Part shown: positions 8,527 through 18,282 of the stretch, in pieces
Position numbering within the stretch: the stretch's first letter is position 1
Layout: the number at the start of each line of letters is the position of its first letter
NCBI RefSeq assembly: GCF_900129985.1
Contig: NZ_FQXN01000001.1
Location: 62,001-126,000, forward strand
Source of the DNA: Thermosipho atlanticus DSM 15807
Lineage (GTDB): Bacteria > Thermotogota > Thermotogae > Thermotogales > Fervidobacteriaceae
Reading direction: 5' to 3'
Length of the DNA stretch: 64,000 nt
Notes under the pieces: generated by a model
What the model was told of the DNA's origin: nothing
Database searches by the model: none
Seen by the model: the letters and a program-made list of their open reading frames with translations, nothing else
Made by a program: the position numbers and the translations under genes

Positions 8527-8975
8527 TAGAACACCTTCTTAGAATCTAGTAAAAGTGTTACTGGACCATCATTAATAAGTGAAACTTCCATATAAGCTCC
8601 AAAAGTACCAGTTTCTACTTTTAAACCGTATTTTTTTGAATACTCAATAAATTTTTCGTATAATTTTTTTGCCTGAGTAGGAGGTGCTGACTCAGAGTAT
8701 GAAGGTCTTCTTCCACGCCTACAGTCACCAAATAAAGTGAATTGTGAAACTATTAATAGTTCTCCTTTTATATCTATCAATGAAAGATTCATTTTGCCCT
8801 GTTCATCATCGAATATTCTCAAATTTACAATTTTATCAGATAAATACTTTGCGTCTTCGTCAGTATCATGTTTTCCAACGCCAAGCAACACTAAAATTCC
8901 TTTATTTATTTTTGCAATAGTTTTTCCATTTACATTTACTGAAGCATTAAGAACTCTTTGAATAACTGCTCTCAT
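8526..8975 (-). CDS. dtd: D-aminoacyl-tRNA deacylase
   Basis: 149 residues, normal length. The two DTD signatures are both present: SQFTLFGD (77-84) and NDGPVT (135-140, carrying the Gly-Pro motif). The enzyme removes D-amino acids, and glycine wrongly attached to tRNA-Ala, from tRNAs. Adjacent to relA with a four-base overlap (8972-8975), an arrangement common in many bacteria (rsh-dtd). Confidence 0.97.
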   Translation of the reverse strand: MRAVIQRVLNASVNVNGKTIAKINKGILVLLGVGKHDTDEDAKYLSDKIVNLRIFDDEQGKMNLSLIDIKGELLIVSQFTLFGDCRRGRRPSYSESAPPTQAKKLYEKFIEYSKKYGLKVETGTFGAYMEVSLINDGPVTLLLDSKKVF

Positions 8976-11095
8976 TTTCTTCTCACCCTCATAACTCCAG
9001 CTTTTTTTTCGATTTCTTTAATTAATTCATTTAGCTCATTTAAAGATTTTACCATAATTGTGAAATTTGCAAATATTGTTTTCCACGATTCGGCTTCAAA
9101 AACTTTCAAACTGGAAACATTAATTTTTTTGGAAATAAATATGTTCATTATTTCAGGTAATCGCTCATTTCTATCTAATTCTATCTCAATAGCAGCATTA
9201 AATCCACTAGATCCTTCTGAGATCCAACTTGCCTTAAATTTCCTTTCTTCTTCAATGTTTTGAACATTTTTGCATCCAACCCTATGTATAGTGATTCCTC
9301 TTCTACTAGAAATTCCAATGATCTCGTCGCCCGGTACAGGCATGCAACATTTTGCTATATGTACATCAATTGATGAAATTCCATCTACAGATATCAAATT
9401 CTTATAGTTTTTCTTTTGTTTTGAAGAAATCTTTTTTTCTTCTTTTTGTTTTTCAATTAAATTGAGTAAATCGTTAAATGTAATACTTCCCTCGCCTATT
9501 CGCGCATATAATTCTTCAGGAGTTAAATTGTGATTTTTCATGAAATTTTTTAGTTTTTCATTTTCTAGAAGCCCTTCAATTGATATATTTAATCTTTTTG
9601 CAATTTTCCTTATAACATCTTTTCCTGATTCAATTAACCTTTCTTTTTCTTTTTCTCTAAAAAATCTTCTGATTTTTGCTTTTGTTCTAGGACTTTTTGC
9701 GTATTTTAACCAGTCAAGACTAGGTCCTTTACTCGATTTGTTAACAAGAATCTCAACTACATCACCATTTTTAAGTTTGTAACTTATGGGAACAATTTTT
9801 CCATTCACTTTCGCTCCTGAAAAATGATGCCCAATCTCTGTGTGAATGGAATATGCAAAATCAATAACTGTTGAACCTCGTGTCATATGTATAATTTCGC
9901 CTTTAGGTGTTAAAACAAAAACTTCACCAAGCTGAAGTTCATTTTTTAACTCTGATAGGTTTGTATTCCCTTGAATGAGTTCCTTTCTCCAATCTAGAAG
10001 TTGAAGAAGCCATTTTTGTTTTAAGTTGATGTTTTTCTCTTTGTATATCCAATGAGCTATTAATCCATATTCAGCTTCAGCATGCATATTATGGTCTCTT
10101 ATTTGAACTTCTAATGGTTCACCAAATTGGGTAATAACAGTTGTATGAATAGATTTATAACCGTTTGACTTTGGAGCAGCAATGTAATCTTTAAACCTTC
10201 CTGGAAGAGGAACCCAAATTTGATGTACAACTCCGACAGTTGTATAGCATGTTCTTATATCATCAACTATGGCTCTTATACCTATCAAGTCGTATATTTC
10301 GTCAAATTTTTTGTTTTTTTCTTTCATCTTTTTCCAAATACTGTAATAGTGTTTGTATCTTCCTTCAATTTTTGCTTTTATATTATGTTCTTTTAAAGCA
10401 GCTTTTAGTTGATTAGCATATTCTTTGGTTCTTTCTTCTCTTTCTTTTTTCTTTTTAGCAACCAATTCTTTAATTTTGTAATAATCATTTGGATGAAGAA
10501 CTTTAAAAGATAGATCTTCAAGTTCCCATTTGACTACATGGATTCCAAGTTTGTGAGCAATTGGAGCATATACTTCGAGAGTTTCTAATGCTTTGTATTT
10601 CTTTTTATCAATATTATCTACATACTCAATTGTACGCATGTTGTGAAGTCTATCGGCAAGTTTTACAAAAATCACTCTAACGTCTTCAGCCATTGCTAAA
10701 AGCATTTTTTGGATTGTCTCGCTTTTTTTCTTCTGTTCTATATTTCCAACAGGGGCGTTTATTTTGCTTACTTTTGTAACCCCATCAACTATTAATGCAA
10801 CTTCTTTTCCAAATTCTTTTTTTATGTCTTCTAAAGTGACGCGACCTTCACTATCTTCAACTGAATCATGAAGAATACCAGCGATTAATGAAGTAACATC
10901 TAGCTTTAGGGATGCAAGAATTTTTGCAACTTCCAATGGGTGGGTTACAAAGGGCTCACCTGATTTTCGGTAAAAACCTTCATGAGCATATTCAGCCATT
11001 TTTATGGCTTTTTCTATTAGACTTTTTTCTTCGGGGTTAAATTTTTTCTGAGAGATAATTTCAAATTCTTTAATGTAATTTTCAGTTTTAACCAT
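8972..11095 (-). CDS. relA: Bifunctional (p)ppGpp synthetase/hydrolase
   Basis: 707 residues with all Rsh domains: HD hydrolase (HD at 76-77 in GILHDSVED; active-site ED follows, so hydrolysis is likely intact), synthetase (about 200-340; [13 protein letters not shown] and [16 protein letters not shown]), TGS (about 385-445), a Cys-containing zinc-finger-like region ([14 protein letters not shown]) and a C-terminal ACT domain. It makes and degrades the alarmone under starvation. First gene of a six-gene minus-strand operon. As the only Rsh in view with an HD site it could equally be called spoT or rsh. Confidence 0.97.
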   Translation of the reverse strand: MVKTENYIKEFEIISQKKFNPEEKSLIEKAIKMAEYAHEGFYRKSGEPFVTHPLEVAKILASLKLDVTSLIAGILHDSVEDSEGRVTLEDIKKEFGKEVALIVDGVTKVSKINAPVGNIEQKKKSETIQKMLLAMAEDVRVIFVKLADRLHNMRTIEYVDNIDKKKYKALETLEVYAPIAHKLGIHVVKWELEDLSFKVLHPNDYYKIKELVAKKKKEREERTKEYANQLKAALKEHNIKAKIEGRYKHYYSIWKKMKEKNKKFDEIYDLIGIRAIVDDIRTCYTTVGVVHQIWVPLPGRFKDYIAAPKSNGYKSIHTTVITQFGEPLEVQIRDHNMHAEAEYGLIAHWIYKEKNINLKQKWLLQLLDWRKELIQGNTNLSELKNELQLGEVFVLTPKGEIIHMTRGSTVIDFAYSIHTEIGHHFSGAKVNGKIVPISYKLKNGDVVEILVNKSSKGPSLDWLKYAKSPRTKAKIRRFFREKEKERLIESGKDVIRKIAKRLNISIEGLLENEKLKNFMKNHNLTPEELYARIGEGSITFNDLLNLIEKQKEEKKISSKQKKNYKNLISVDGISSIDVHIAKCCMPVPGDEIIGISSRRGITIHRVGCKNVQNIEEERKFKASWISEGSSGFNAAIEIELDRNERLPEIMNIFISKKINVSSLKVFEAESWKTIFANFTIMVKSLNELNELIKEIEKKAGVMRVRRK

Positions 11096-11469
11096 ATTTT
11101 CACCTTCTAAGATATTAATTATTTTAACACATAATCAAAGTAAAGTGTGAAACAAAAAGTTAAGAAAATAATAAGATGATTAAGAAATATAAAAAAAACA
11201 TTTTTTAAATTTTTTACCCGGATGATTTTATTTAATTTGTAATTGCAATTTTAGAGTTTACCAATTATTTAGTAACCTTTTGCAAATGATTGAACAATTA
11301 AGCCTGTTTTTCGAAGAGTTATTAGCGAATGTTTTATACTTTTGCAGTATTAACGTATTTTCAAGAAAATTAACATTTTGAGATGAAAAATAATTAAGTT
11401 AGTTTTGAAACCGTTTCCAATTTAATTTAATTTATATTTTGTTTATCGGATTTTAAAAACTTTAATTAA

Positions 11470-11499
11470 TTGAATATTTATTAGAAAATATGATACAAT
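11470..11499 (+). promoter_or_regulatory. Promoter for lipoprotein-protease unit
   Basis: TTGAAT (11470-11475), 18-base spacer, TACAAT (11494-11499). Transcription from about 11506 would leave a leader of roughly 120 bases before the GTG at 11630. Confidence 0.6.
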
Positions 11500-11549
11500 A
11501 TATTTTTGTAAATGAAAAAATTGTTATTTAAATTTATCATTTGAGCAAT

Positions 11550-11558
11550 GGAGGTGAT
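11550..11558 (+). promoter_or_regulatory. Strong Shine-Dalgarno sequence in leader without a usable start
   Basis: GGAGGTGAT is nearly a full match to the 16S anti-SD, but no ATG, GTG or TTG follows at working distance; the next codons are ATA or ATC leading soon to a stop. It lies about 80 bases upstream of the real ribosome site (AGGAGGGG). It may bind 30S subunits to protect the mRNA 5' end, as the STAB-SD of Bacillus cry genes does; this is inference. Confidence 0.4.
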
Positions 11559-11629
11559 AATAAAATCAAATAAGGATTTTCTAGTTTAATTTAAATTTAA
11601 AGTTAAAAAATTAAAAAGGAGGGGTAGGT

Positions 11630-13240
11630 GTGAAAAAGAGACTTTTGTTTTTGACACTTCTTGTAAGTACTATTTTCATTTTCTTTAGTGGTTGTGTATT
11701 ATTTAACGTTTCAACCACAGGTCTTGAGTTATTTGTAACTGAATATAACTCAGGATATGCAGTATCTGACGCCACTGTAGAAGTTTTTTATCATGGTGAA
11801 AAAATAATGGAAGGTACAACTGATAGTGAAGGGCATGTTGTTTTTAGTATCCCTACAAATGTTGATTACTCATATTTAGACTTTGTTATATCAAAAGATG
11901 GTTATGCAGTTACTAGGTTTAATAACGTTAGATTTGAGGCTGAAAAAACAACAACTATTGAAACTCAGTTGAGAAAGTCTTCTGTTGGCGTGACCACTAC
12001 TAAAGAACCTATAAATATTACAATAAAGTTTTATACAGATAGTTCAAAAGCTACAGAATTAACTTTAAATAACAACATGTTGACAATAAATAATGATATT
12101 TATTATGTCATTAACGTAGACACATCAGAATATGATGTCAAATATATTTACGTGAAGTTAGGCGGAATTCCAGGTTCAGGTTTTTTCACTACTCCACGAA
12201 CAATATATTATGAATCACCTGCAGAAGGCACTTTATCAATTTCAGGATTTTCAGGTTTAGTTCCTTTATACGTGGTCGTATTTGATCAAAATGAAAATAT
12301 GGTTGCAAATGTTTATTATTTCAATATTAGTAAAGAAATAATCTTTGAAAATGCATATGTAGTTGAGAAAGAAGATCCAAGTATATTTGCATATACACGA
12401 CGCGGAGGACTAGAGTTCTATAATAATCCGATAAAGATAAACAAGAAAGCAATTCCAGAATTCAATAGTGAGAGAAAAATAACAGCAGCTCCAATTAAAG
12501 ATACAAATCTTTGGGTTGAAATTTCTTGGACTTTATGGGAAGATTCATCAGCTTCGGCAACTACAGATGAACCTGAAGGTTATGTAATTTACAGAAGTTT
12601 CGATGGAGAAAATTTTGAGGAAACAGCAACAGTTCCAGCAGGATATAATTATTATCGAGATAAATCTCCACAATTAGAAGCAGGGAAGGAAGTTTGGTAC
12701 GAAGTTGCTGCAAAATATGGTGATTACGTTGCTACTCCAACATTATTGGGTTCAGTGGTTCCTCTCGGTATGTTTGATATTAAATATTTAAGCCCAGTTG
12801 ATGGTGCTACTGATGTTTCTATAAATCCAACATTTTCTTGGGAAATAGTTAATCCCGTTGAATCACCTGAAGGTCAACCAGTTTATTATTTTGATATTTG
12901 GCTTTATGATAATACTTTGAATGATTATGGTTATTACTCTTTAAGTGGAACTGGTTACCCATATTATAGTTTCATTGGAACATATGCTACAAGTGTTTCA
13001 TTTGATTTTAATAATCCACCGAGTGGATTATGGTGGGTGGATTACGGAATAGGTGATTGGTATCAATATAATGTTTTGCAAAAGAACAAAACCTATGAGT
13101 GGGGTAACGAACTTGCAATAGCAATTGTTGGTGACGATGATTCGATAGCTTACTCAATATATGCAGATCAAGCTGGTATATTTGATCCTATAGGTGTTGA
13201 GGCTGAGATTTACAATACCTTTACAACTGGTGAGAATTAA
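11630..13240 (+). CDS. Large secreted lipoprotein with Ig/FnIII-like domains
   Basis: 536 residues, GTG start with AGGAGGGG upstream. The signal peptide ends in a lipobox (FFSGC, Cys22). Residues about 30-115 look like a carboxypeptidase-regulatory/Ig-like fold (ATVEVFYHGEKIMEGTTDSEGH). A fibronectin-III-like segment (PEGYVIYRSFDGENFEETATV) lies near 320-370 and an Ig-like one (LSPVDGATDVSINPTFSWEI) near 390-410. No catalytic motif is visible, so binding or structural roles at the cell surface are likely. It precedes the protease by 18 bases and should share its transcript; the two may be partners, but that is inference. Confidence 0.8.
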   Translation: MKKRLLFLTLLVSTIFIFFSGCVLFNVSTTGLELFVTEYNSGYAVSDATVEVFYHGEKIMEGTTDSEGHVVFSIPTNVDYSYLDFVISKDGYAVTRFNNVRFEAEKTTTIETQLRKSSVGVTTTKEPINITIKFYTDSSKATELTLNNNMLTINNDIYYVINVDTSEYDVKYIYVKLGGIPGSGFFTTPRTIYYESPAEGTLSISGFSGLVPLYVVVFDQNENMVANVYYFNISKEIIFENAYVVEKEDPSIFAYTRRGGLEFYNNPIKINKKAIPEFNSERKITAAPIKDTNLWVEISWTLWEDSSASATTDEPEGYVIYRSFDGENFEETATVPAGYNYYRDKSPQLEAGKEVWYEVAAKYGDYVATPTLLGSVVPLGMFDIKYLSPVDGATDVSINPTFSWEIVNPVESPEGQPVYYFDIWLYDNTLNDYGYYSLSGTGYPYYSFIGTYATSVSFDFNNPPSGLWWVDYGIGDWYQYNVLQKNKTYEWGNELAIAIVGDDDSIAYSIYADQAGIFDPIGVEAEIYNTFTTGEN

Positions 13241-13258
13241 GGAAAGGGGGGAGATGTG

Positions 13259-15319
13259 ATGAAGAAGCTTTTAAAATATACTTTACCAATTGTTTTAGCT
13301 TTGTTTCTAATTCTTTCGGCATGTGGAGTTAATAATGTTTCGCTGAATAAAGTAACTACCAACAATAATTTTGGAAGTGGTTTTAATTCAAATGATGACA
13401 AAGTTATTTTTGGAAAATTAGGAGATTTAGAATATGAAGAAGGCAAAATATTAGTTGGTTACAGAAATAGGGAAGATGTAAACAAAATATTAGAAGTTTT
13501 GAATGGAAAGATAGTCGTAGATTTACCTCAAATAAAAATGGTTTCTATAAAATTTGAAGGAACTGTAGAGAAAGCTTATGAAAAAATATTTAAACTAAAT
13601 CTTAAAGGTATAAAATATGTTGAGCCAAGTTACAAGAGACAAATTATAGATCCAAAACCTGTTTCAGATGAAGTCATTAATATAATAAAAGGTAAAAAAG
13701 AAGTTTCTATTGATTCATTTACTGGAAGAGGTAATGAAGAATTTTCAAAATACCTTTGGGGTCTTGAAGCTTTAGATGTTGAAAATGCTTGGAATGCTGG
13801 TTATACTGGCAAAGGGGTAGTTGTTGCAGTAGTAGATACAGGGGTTGATGGTACACATCCTGATTTGATTGGTCAAGTTGTTGAAGGCTATAGACCATTG
13901 ACCGATGAGATTTTACCAGCGGGTACTGATTCTTCTTATGGAGGAGCACATGGTACACATGTAGCAGGAACAATTGCCGCATCAAATAATTCTATAGGAA
14001 TTGTGGGTGTTGCACCCGACGCGAAAATTATGCCTATTGTTATATTTGATACTGTAGGTTACGTAGGAGATGATGAAGTTGCTGAAGGTATTCTTTGGGC
14101 CGTTGATCATGGAGCAAATGTGCTTCAGAATTCCTGGGGAGGATGGGGCTATAGTTATACACTTAAAACAGCTTTTGATTATGCTTTAGATAATAATGTA
14201 GTTGTAACTGTTTCTGCAGGAAATGGCCACACAGATCAACATTTACAATATCCAGCAAACTATCCTGGAATAATTCAAGTAGGAGCAGTAGAATATTACG
14301 GTGGTGACTATAGAACGGTTTGGTTTTCAAATAGAAGTGATGCAGTAATAGTTGGTGCACCTGGGGTTAATATTTTATCTACTGTTCCGGGTATGAGTTC
14401 GTTGGGATATGAAGGGTATACTTTAGAAGGAACGAATGGAGGTTTATACGATTTTTATCAAGGTACTTCAATGGCGTGTCCTCATGTTTCAGGTTTGGTA
14501 GCGATTTTATTAGATAAATATCCGAACGCAACTCCTTGGCAAATAAGGAAATTGATTGAAGATGGTGCAGTTGATATTGATGAACCTGGATTTGATCATT
14601 CATCAGGGTTTGGACTAATAAATGCAAGCAATTCGGTAGCTTTAGAATTACCAGGAAACGGTGGATTATCATTTGATGTTGTAGCTAAAGATAGTTGGGG
14701 ATATGGTATTTCAGGTGTATTTGTTTCATTGAAAAGAGTAGATGAAAATGGAGGAGACTATTTTGCAAAGACAGATTATACAGGAGTAGCACATTTTTCA
14801 AACATTGATGCAGGAAGTTATGAAGTTATAGTAGGGGGACCTGATTCTAACGATAGATCTTATGCTAATGGATATTATGGAATTAGTTATGCTCGAAGGA
14901 TCGAAGAAGAAAGACAATATAATGATATTGTTAATTTAGTTGGAGATTCTACAAGGACTTTCACGTTCACTTCAACTTTTAACGTAGAATTTGATGAACC
15001 AACTGCAGATTTAGACTCAGCTACTGTTACGCTTGATTCAGCATTTTTTGAATTAGTATATGGTTCAAGATATTCATATTATGAGGTTCCCTTTGCAACT
15101 GGTACAGTGTATGATTTCTCGCAAGTTGCTGATTTAGCTTTCTTGAGAATAGAAAGATCTGAAGTAGGAACTATTTGCACAGTTTCTGGTACAGTTACGC
15201 TAAATGGATATGAAATACCTGTGTATGGAACGTTTGATTCTACGGACGCAACATTGGCAACAGTTGATGAATATGGTGGGAACGGTTATTGGTGGTATTT
15301 ATTTGGTACAGCTTTCTAA
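13259..15319 (+). CDS. Subtilisin-like lipoprotein protease, fervidolysin type
   Basis: 686 residues. A lipobox (LILSAC, Cys22) shows lipid anchoring. A propeptide-like region (about 60-128; KILVGYRNREDVNKILE) precedes an S8 catalytic domain with Asp193 (AVVDTGVDGTHPD), His231 (GAHGTHVAGT) and Ser404 (QGTSMACPHVSG). After about residue 465 come a carboxypeptidase-regulatory-like domain (GISGVFVSLKRVDENGG) and a beta-rich tail. Domain order and size resemble fervidolysin, the keratin-degrading protease of Fervidobacterium. I prefer the ATG at 13259, seven bases after GGGGGGAG, over the GTG at 13256. Likely an extracellular peptide-scavenging enzyme. Confidence 0.93.
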   Translation: MKKLLKYTLPIVLALFLILSACGVNNVSLNKVTTNNNFGSGFNSNDDKVIFGKLGDLEYEEGKILVGYRNREDVNKILEVLNGKIVVDLPQIKMVSIKFEGTVEKAYEKIFKLNLKGIKYVEPSYKRQIIDPKPVSDEVINIIKGKKEVSIDSFTGRGNEEFSKYLWGLEALDVENAWNAGYTGKGVVVAVVDTGVDGTHPDLIGQVVEGYRPLTDEILPAGTDSSYGGAHGTHVAGTIAASNNSIGIVGVAPDAKIMPIVIFDTVGYVGDDEVAEGILWAVDHGANVLQNSWGGWGYSYTLKTAFDYALDNNVVVTVSAGNGHTDQHLQYPANYPGIIQVGAVEYYGGDYRTVWFSNRSDAVIVGAPGVNILSTVPGMSSLGYEGYTLEGTNGGLYDFYQGTSMACPHVSGLVAILLDKYPNATPWQIRKLIEDGAVDIDEPGFDHSSGFGLINASNSVALELPGNGGLSFDVVAKDSWGYGISGVFVSLKRVDENGGDYFAKTDYTGVAHFSNIDAGSYEVIVGGPDSNDRSYANGYYGISYARRIEEERQYNDIVNLVGDSTRTFTFTSTFNVEFDEPTADLDSATVTLDSAFFELVYGSRYSYYEVPFATGTVYDFSQVADLAFLRIERSEVGTICTVSGTVTLNGYEIPVYGTFDSTDATLATVDEYGGNGYWWYLFGTAF

Positions 15320-15344
15320 ATAAATAATTTAAAATGTTAAAATC

Positions 15345-15376
15345 AAACTGCCCACCGTATATGGTGGGCAGTTTTT
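15345..15376 (+). terminator. Terminator after the protease gene
   Basis: 12-bp stem (15345-15356 with 15363-15374), six-base loop, then a run of T. Lies between convergent units and may also slow minus-strand transcription. Confidence 0.85.
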
Positions 15377-15391
15377 AATTTGCATTTTTGA

Positions 15392-15643
15392 TTACCAACT
15401 TATTCTTCCAAAACCCTTACCATATCCAAAACCTCTACCAAAACCTCTACCATATCCAAATCTTTGTCCGTTTCTTCGTGCCATTCTTAAACCTCGTCCA
15501 AAAGCTCTATCAAAGCTGTACCCGTTGATATATGGATTTATCCATACGTTTTTTCTTCCATATGTTCTGCAGTAACCTCTTCTAAACCCCAAAGGTCCCG
15601 TTCCAAAAGGTCCTGTTCCATCAAATCCTGGCATGTTATTCAC
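15392..15643 (-). CDS. DUF5320-type Gly/Arg-rich small protein
   Basis: 83 residues. It starts MNNMPGFDGTGPFGTGPLGFRRGYC, the hallmark of DUF5320 proteins (MPG-DGTGP-G). The rest is a low-complexity Gly/Arg/Phe region (repeats like GFGRGFGYGKGF). Such proteins occur in anaerobes, often near Mrp/NifX-like or iron-sulfur genes, and their function is unknown. Overlaps the upstream partner by eight bases. The basic, aromatic tail could bind nucleic acid or condense, but nothing proves that. Confidence 0.75.
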   Translation of the reverse strand: MNNMPGFDGTGPFGTGPLGFRRGYCRTYGRKNVWINPYINGYSFDRAFGRGLRMARRNGQRFGYGRGFGRGFGYGKGFGRISW

Positions 15644-15857
15644 CTCCTTGTAGCATTTGTTCTATTTCTTCTATTCTTCTTTCTACGTATAACATTTCTT
15701 CTTTCAGATATTCTTTGTAATCTAATAACATTTCTTTTTCGTTTTCTAGAAATAATCTCTCATCTTTTAGTTCATAAAAATCAGGAAAATATGGGTTATT
15801 CCATCTGCTATAAAAGTAAGGATTGTGCCTTCTTCGAAATCTACCATTCCACCTCAT
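15636..15857 (-). CDS. Small coiled-coil protein paired with DUF5320 protein
   Basis: 73 residues with a perfect AGGAGGTG ribosome site. An Arg/Asn/Tyr-rich head (residues 1-28) is followed by a charged helical part (ELKDERLFLENEKEMLLDY and on to EERRIEEIEQML-like heptads) that should form a coiled coil. The pairing of such a coiled-coil protein with a DUF5320 protein recurs in anaerobic thermophiles. Driven by its own consensus promoter. Function unknown. Confidence 0.72.
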   Translation of the reverse strand: MRWNGRFRRRHNPYFYSRWNNPYFPDFYELKDERLFLENEKEMLLDYKEYLKEEMLYVERRIEEIEQMLQGGE

Positions 15858-15877
15858 AATTTCACCTCCTGGAATAT

Positions 15878-15906
15878 ATTTTATATCACTATTGATAAAA
15901 TGTCAA
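15878..15906 (-). promoter_or_regulatory. Promoter for the DUF5320 pair
   Basis: Minus-strand TTGACA (15906-15901), 17-base spacer, TAAAAT (15883-15878), about 20 bases before the gene start. A near-consensus promoter, so the pair is probably well expressed. Confidence 0.7.
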
Positions 15907-15931
15907 TAGTTTTCAATAATTAATATTCTAT

Positions 15932-15960
15932 AAAAAAATCCACCCCTTTATGGGGTGGAG
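15932..15960 (-). terminator. Terminator of the molybdenum hydroxylase operon
   Basis: On the minus strand: stem of 8 bp (15959-15952 with 15946-15939), five-base loop, then seven T. About 20 bases after the stop of the Mo subunit gene. Confidence 0.88.
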
Positions 15961-15978
15961 ATAATTGGAGAATTTGGT

Positions 15979-18282
15979 TTATTTTTTTAAATTTAGTAAT
16001 ATCTTTTCAGGTGTAATTGGAAGGGAAGTTATTCGAACTCCAACTGCGTTATAGATTGCGTTAGCAATAGCAGCTGGTGGGGTATCAATTCCTATTTCTG
16101 CAACTGATTTGGCGCCAAATGGTCCAGTTGGTTCGTAACTTTCAGCAAATTTTACTATTATATTTCCTATATCAACTCTTGAAGGAATTTTGTAGTGCAT
16201 AAGATTGTTTGTGAGTAACTTACCATTTGGAGAATACTTAACATCTTCGTAGAGTGCCATTCCAATTCCTTGGACGAGGCCGCCTTCAACTTGTATTTTT
16301 GCAAGATTAGGATTTATAGTTACTCCACAATCTACAACTGCAACATAGTTGATTAATTTGACCTTACCAGTTTCAATATCAACTTCGACTTCGGCAAATC
16401 CTGCCATAAATGGTGGTGGTGACTCTGGCCCAACGTAAGAAGCCTCAGCAATTAATTGTTTTTGATGTTCCGTATATAGTAAAACAGTCGCCAGTTCTTT
16501 TAGTGAAACCTTTTTATCACCATCGATTTCATATACATATTTACCGTCAAAATCTACTTTAGATTCATCAAGCCCGAGTTTTAATGCCCCTTCTTTTATT
16601 ATTAATTTTTTCATTTTTTCAGCAGCTTTTTTTACTGCATTTCCCGAAACATAAGTTGTACTTGAAGCATATGCTCCCACGTCAAAAGGTGTAAGGTCAG
16701 TATCTGAAGAGTACACAATTATATCTTCAGTTGGAACATTAAGAACTTCGGCAGCTATTTGAGCGAGGATTGTATCGCTTCCTGTTCCAAGATCTGTGGC
16801 ACCAACTAATAAATTGAAAGAACCATCATCGTTAAGTTTTAAAATTGCAGAACCCATATCGATATTTGCTATTCCGGAACCTTGCATGGCAATTGCCATA
16901 CCAACGCCTCTTATTTTAGTTTCGGATACTTTTACTCTTGGGAATTTCTCATCCCATTTAATTAATTTTTTTCCTTCTTCAACGCACTCGTTTAACTTAC
17001 AACTTCTAACAATCATTTCTACGCCTTCGCGACCTTCACCCATAATTTTGAAGATTGGAGAAGTTTCTCCCTCGTTTATCATGTTTTTCTTTCTAAATTC
17101 TAGAGGATCCATTCCAAGTTTTTCTGCTAATATATCGATGGTTGATTCTAATGCAAAATTACCTTGAATTGCTCCGTAACCTCTATAGGCTCCTGCGGGA
17201 ACCTTGTTTGTATAAACAACTTTTCCTGAAAATCTTACAGCATCCACCTTATTGTACAAAGGTAATGTTTTTGAACCTGCTACCATGAATGTCGTAAGGG
17301 CGTGTTCGCCATATGCTCCTGTATCTGATAGTCCTTTTATATCAATTACTTTCAATTTTCCATCTTTTGTTGCTCCTAATGTAACATCATATCTCATGGG
17401 ATGTCTACTATATGTTGCTTCGAATACTTCTTGCCTTGAATAAACTATTTTTGCTGGTTTGCCGGTTTTCAATGTTACTGCGGCGACAAATGGTTCCCCA
17501 TGGACAGCCTGTTTTCCACCAAATCCTCCACCAATTCTAGGTTTAATTACCCTTACATCTTTAATTGGTATTTTAAATGCTTCAGCAATGATTCTTCTGA
17601 CATGGAAAGGAACTTGGGTTGAAGAAATAATAACTAGTCTTCCATGCATGTCTATATAAGAAGCCGCTGTGTGAGGTTCAAATGCTACGTGAGCTTGTGC
17701 CTGTGTGTAAAAACGCTGGGAAACTACAACGTCGCATTTTTTAAGCTCTTCTTCAATATTTCCAATTTCCATTTCATATGAAGCGGCAATATTTTTTTCG
17801 GCGTTAAATCCAATTTCAAACATTGGATGTGTTTCTTTTTCAGGATGGATAATTGATGAATGTCCTTCGGCTTTTTCAAAGTCTAAAACAGGTTCGAGTA
17901 CTTCATATTCAACTTTAATTTTTTTAATAGCTTCATTCACACATTTTTCGTTCTTACCTGCTACTATCGCTACTTCATCTCCAACATATCTTACATATTC
18001 ATCAAGAATATACCAATCATGTGGAGAAGGTTCAGGGTACCCTTGGCCTGCTCTGGTAATTGGAACTCTAGGAACATCTTTGTATGTTAGGATGCATTCG
18101 ATTCCATCAACTTTTTCAGCTTCGGTAGTATCTATATTTTTGATTTTTGCAAATGCGTGGGGGCTTCTTAAGATCTTAACAAATAATGCATTTTTCGGAG
18201 CAAGATCCTCAGTATATACGGGTTTACCTAAAGTAATTCCCAACGCATCTTTTTTTGGAATTTTTCTTGTTACTTCTTTCAT
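15979..18282 (-). CDS. Molybdopterin-binding subunit of a xanthine dehydrogenase-family hydroxylase
   Basis: 767 residues. Cofactor-binding motifs GGGFGGK (251-257) and GAYRGYGAIQGNFALES, and the catalytic Glu at about 729 in GAKSVAEIG, are those of the xanthine dehydrogenase/aldehyde oxidase superfamily. It hydroxylates heterocycles or aldehydes with water-derived oxygen at a molybdenum centre. Sequence alone does not settle the substrate; purines are a reasonable guess. Overlaps the 2Fe-2S subunit by four bases. Last gene of a six-gene run and the only Mo subunit, although two sets of small subunits precede it. Confidence 0.92.
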   Translation of the reverse strand: MKEVTRKIPKKDALGITLGKPVYTEDLAPKNALFVKILRSPHAFAKIKNIDTTEAEKVDGIECILTYKDVPRVPITRAGQGYPEPSPHDWYILDEYVRYVGDEVAIVAGKNEKCVNEAIKKIKVEYEVLEPVLDFEKAEGHSSIIHPEKETHPMFEIGFNAEKNIAASYEMEIGNIEEELKKCDVVVSQRFYTQAQAHVAFEPHTAASYIDMHGRLVIISSTQVPFHVRRIIAEAFKIPIKDVRVIKPRIGGGFGGKQAVHGEPFVAAVTLKTGKPAKIVYSRQEVFEATYSRHPMRYDVTLGATKDGKLKVIDIKGLSDTGAYGEHALTTFMVAGSKTLPLYNKVDAVRFSGKVVYTNKVPAGAYRGYGAIQGNFALESTIDILAEKLGMDPLEFRKKNMINEGETSPIFKIMGEGREGVEMIVRSCKLNECVEEGKKLIKWDEKFPRVKVSETKIRGVGMAIAMQGSGIANIDMGSAILKLNDDGSFNLLVGATDLGTGSDTILAQIAAEVLNVPTEDIIVYSSDTDLTPFDVGAYASSTTYVSGNAVKKAAEKMKKLIIKEGALKLGLDESKVDFDGKYVYEIDGDKKVSLKELATVLLYTEHQKQLIAEASYVGPESPPPFMAGFAEVEVDIETGKVKLINYVAVVDCGVTINPNLAKIQVEGGLVQGIGMALYEDVKYSPNGKLLTNNLMHYKIPSRVDIGNIIVKFAESYEPTGPFGAKSVAEIGIDTPPAAIANAIYNAVGVRITSLPITPEKILLNLKK

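Larger units (their letters stand above)
11096..11629. other. 534-base intergenic region between relA and the lipoprotein gene
   Basis: Very AT-rich. It holds the 5' regions of two divergent units. Beyond the promoter and the stray ribosome site listed separately I see only AT-rich sequence, with no hairpin of note, no tRNA and no ORF with a ribosome site. A ten-codon ATG reading frame at 11512-11544 has no ribosome site. Confidence 0.6.

Noticed and set aside
11512-11544. Ten-codon ATG reading frame in the lipoprotein leader
   Set aside because: No ribosome site and very near the predicted transcript start; no reason to believe it is translated.
13719-14672. Three long minus-strand reading frames inside the protease gene
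   Set aside because: Rich in Leu, His and Gln as expected of antisense shadows of AT-rich genes; no ribosome sites.
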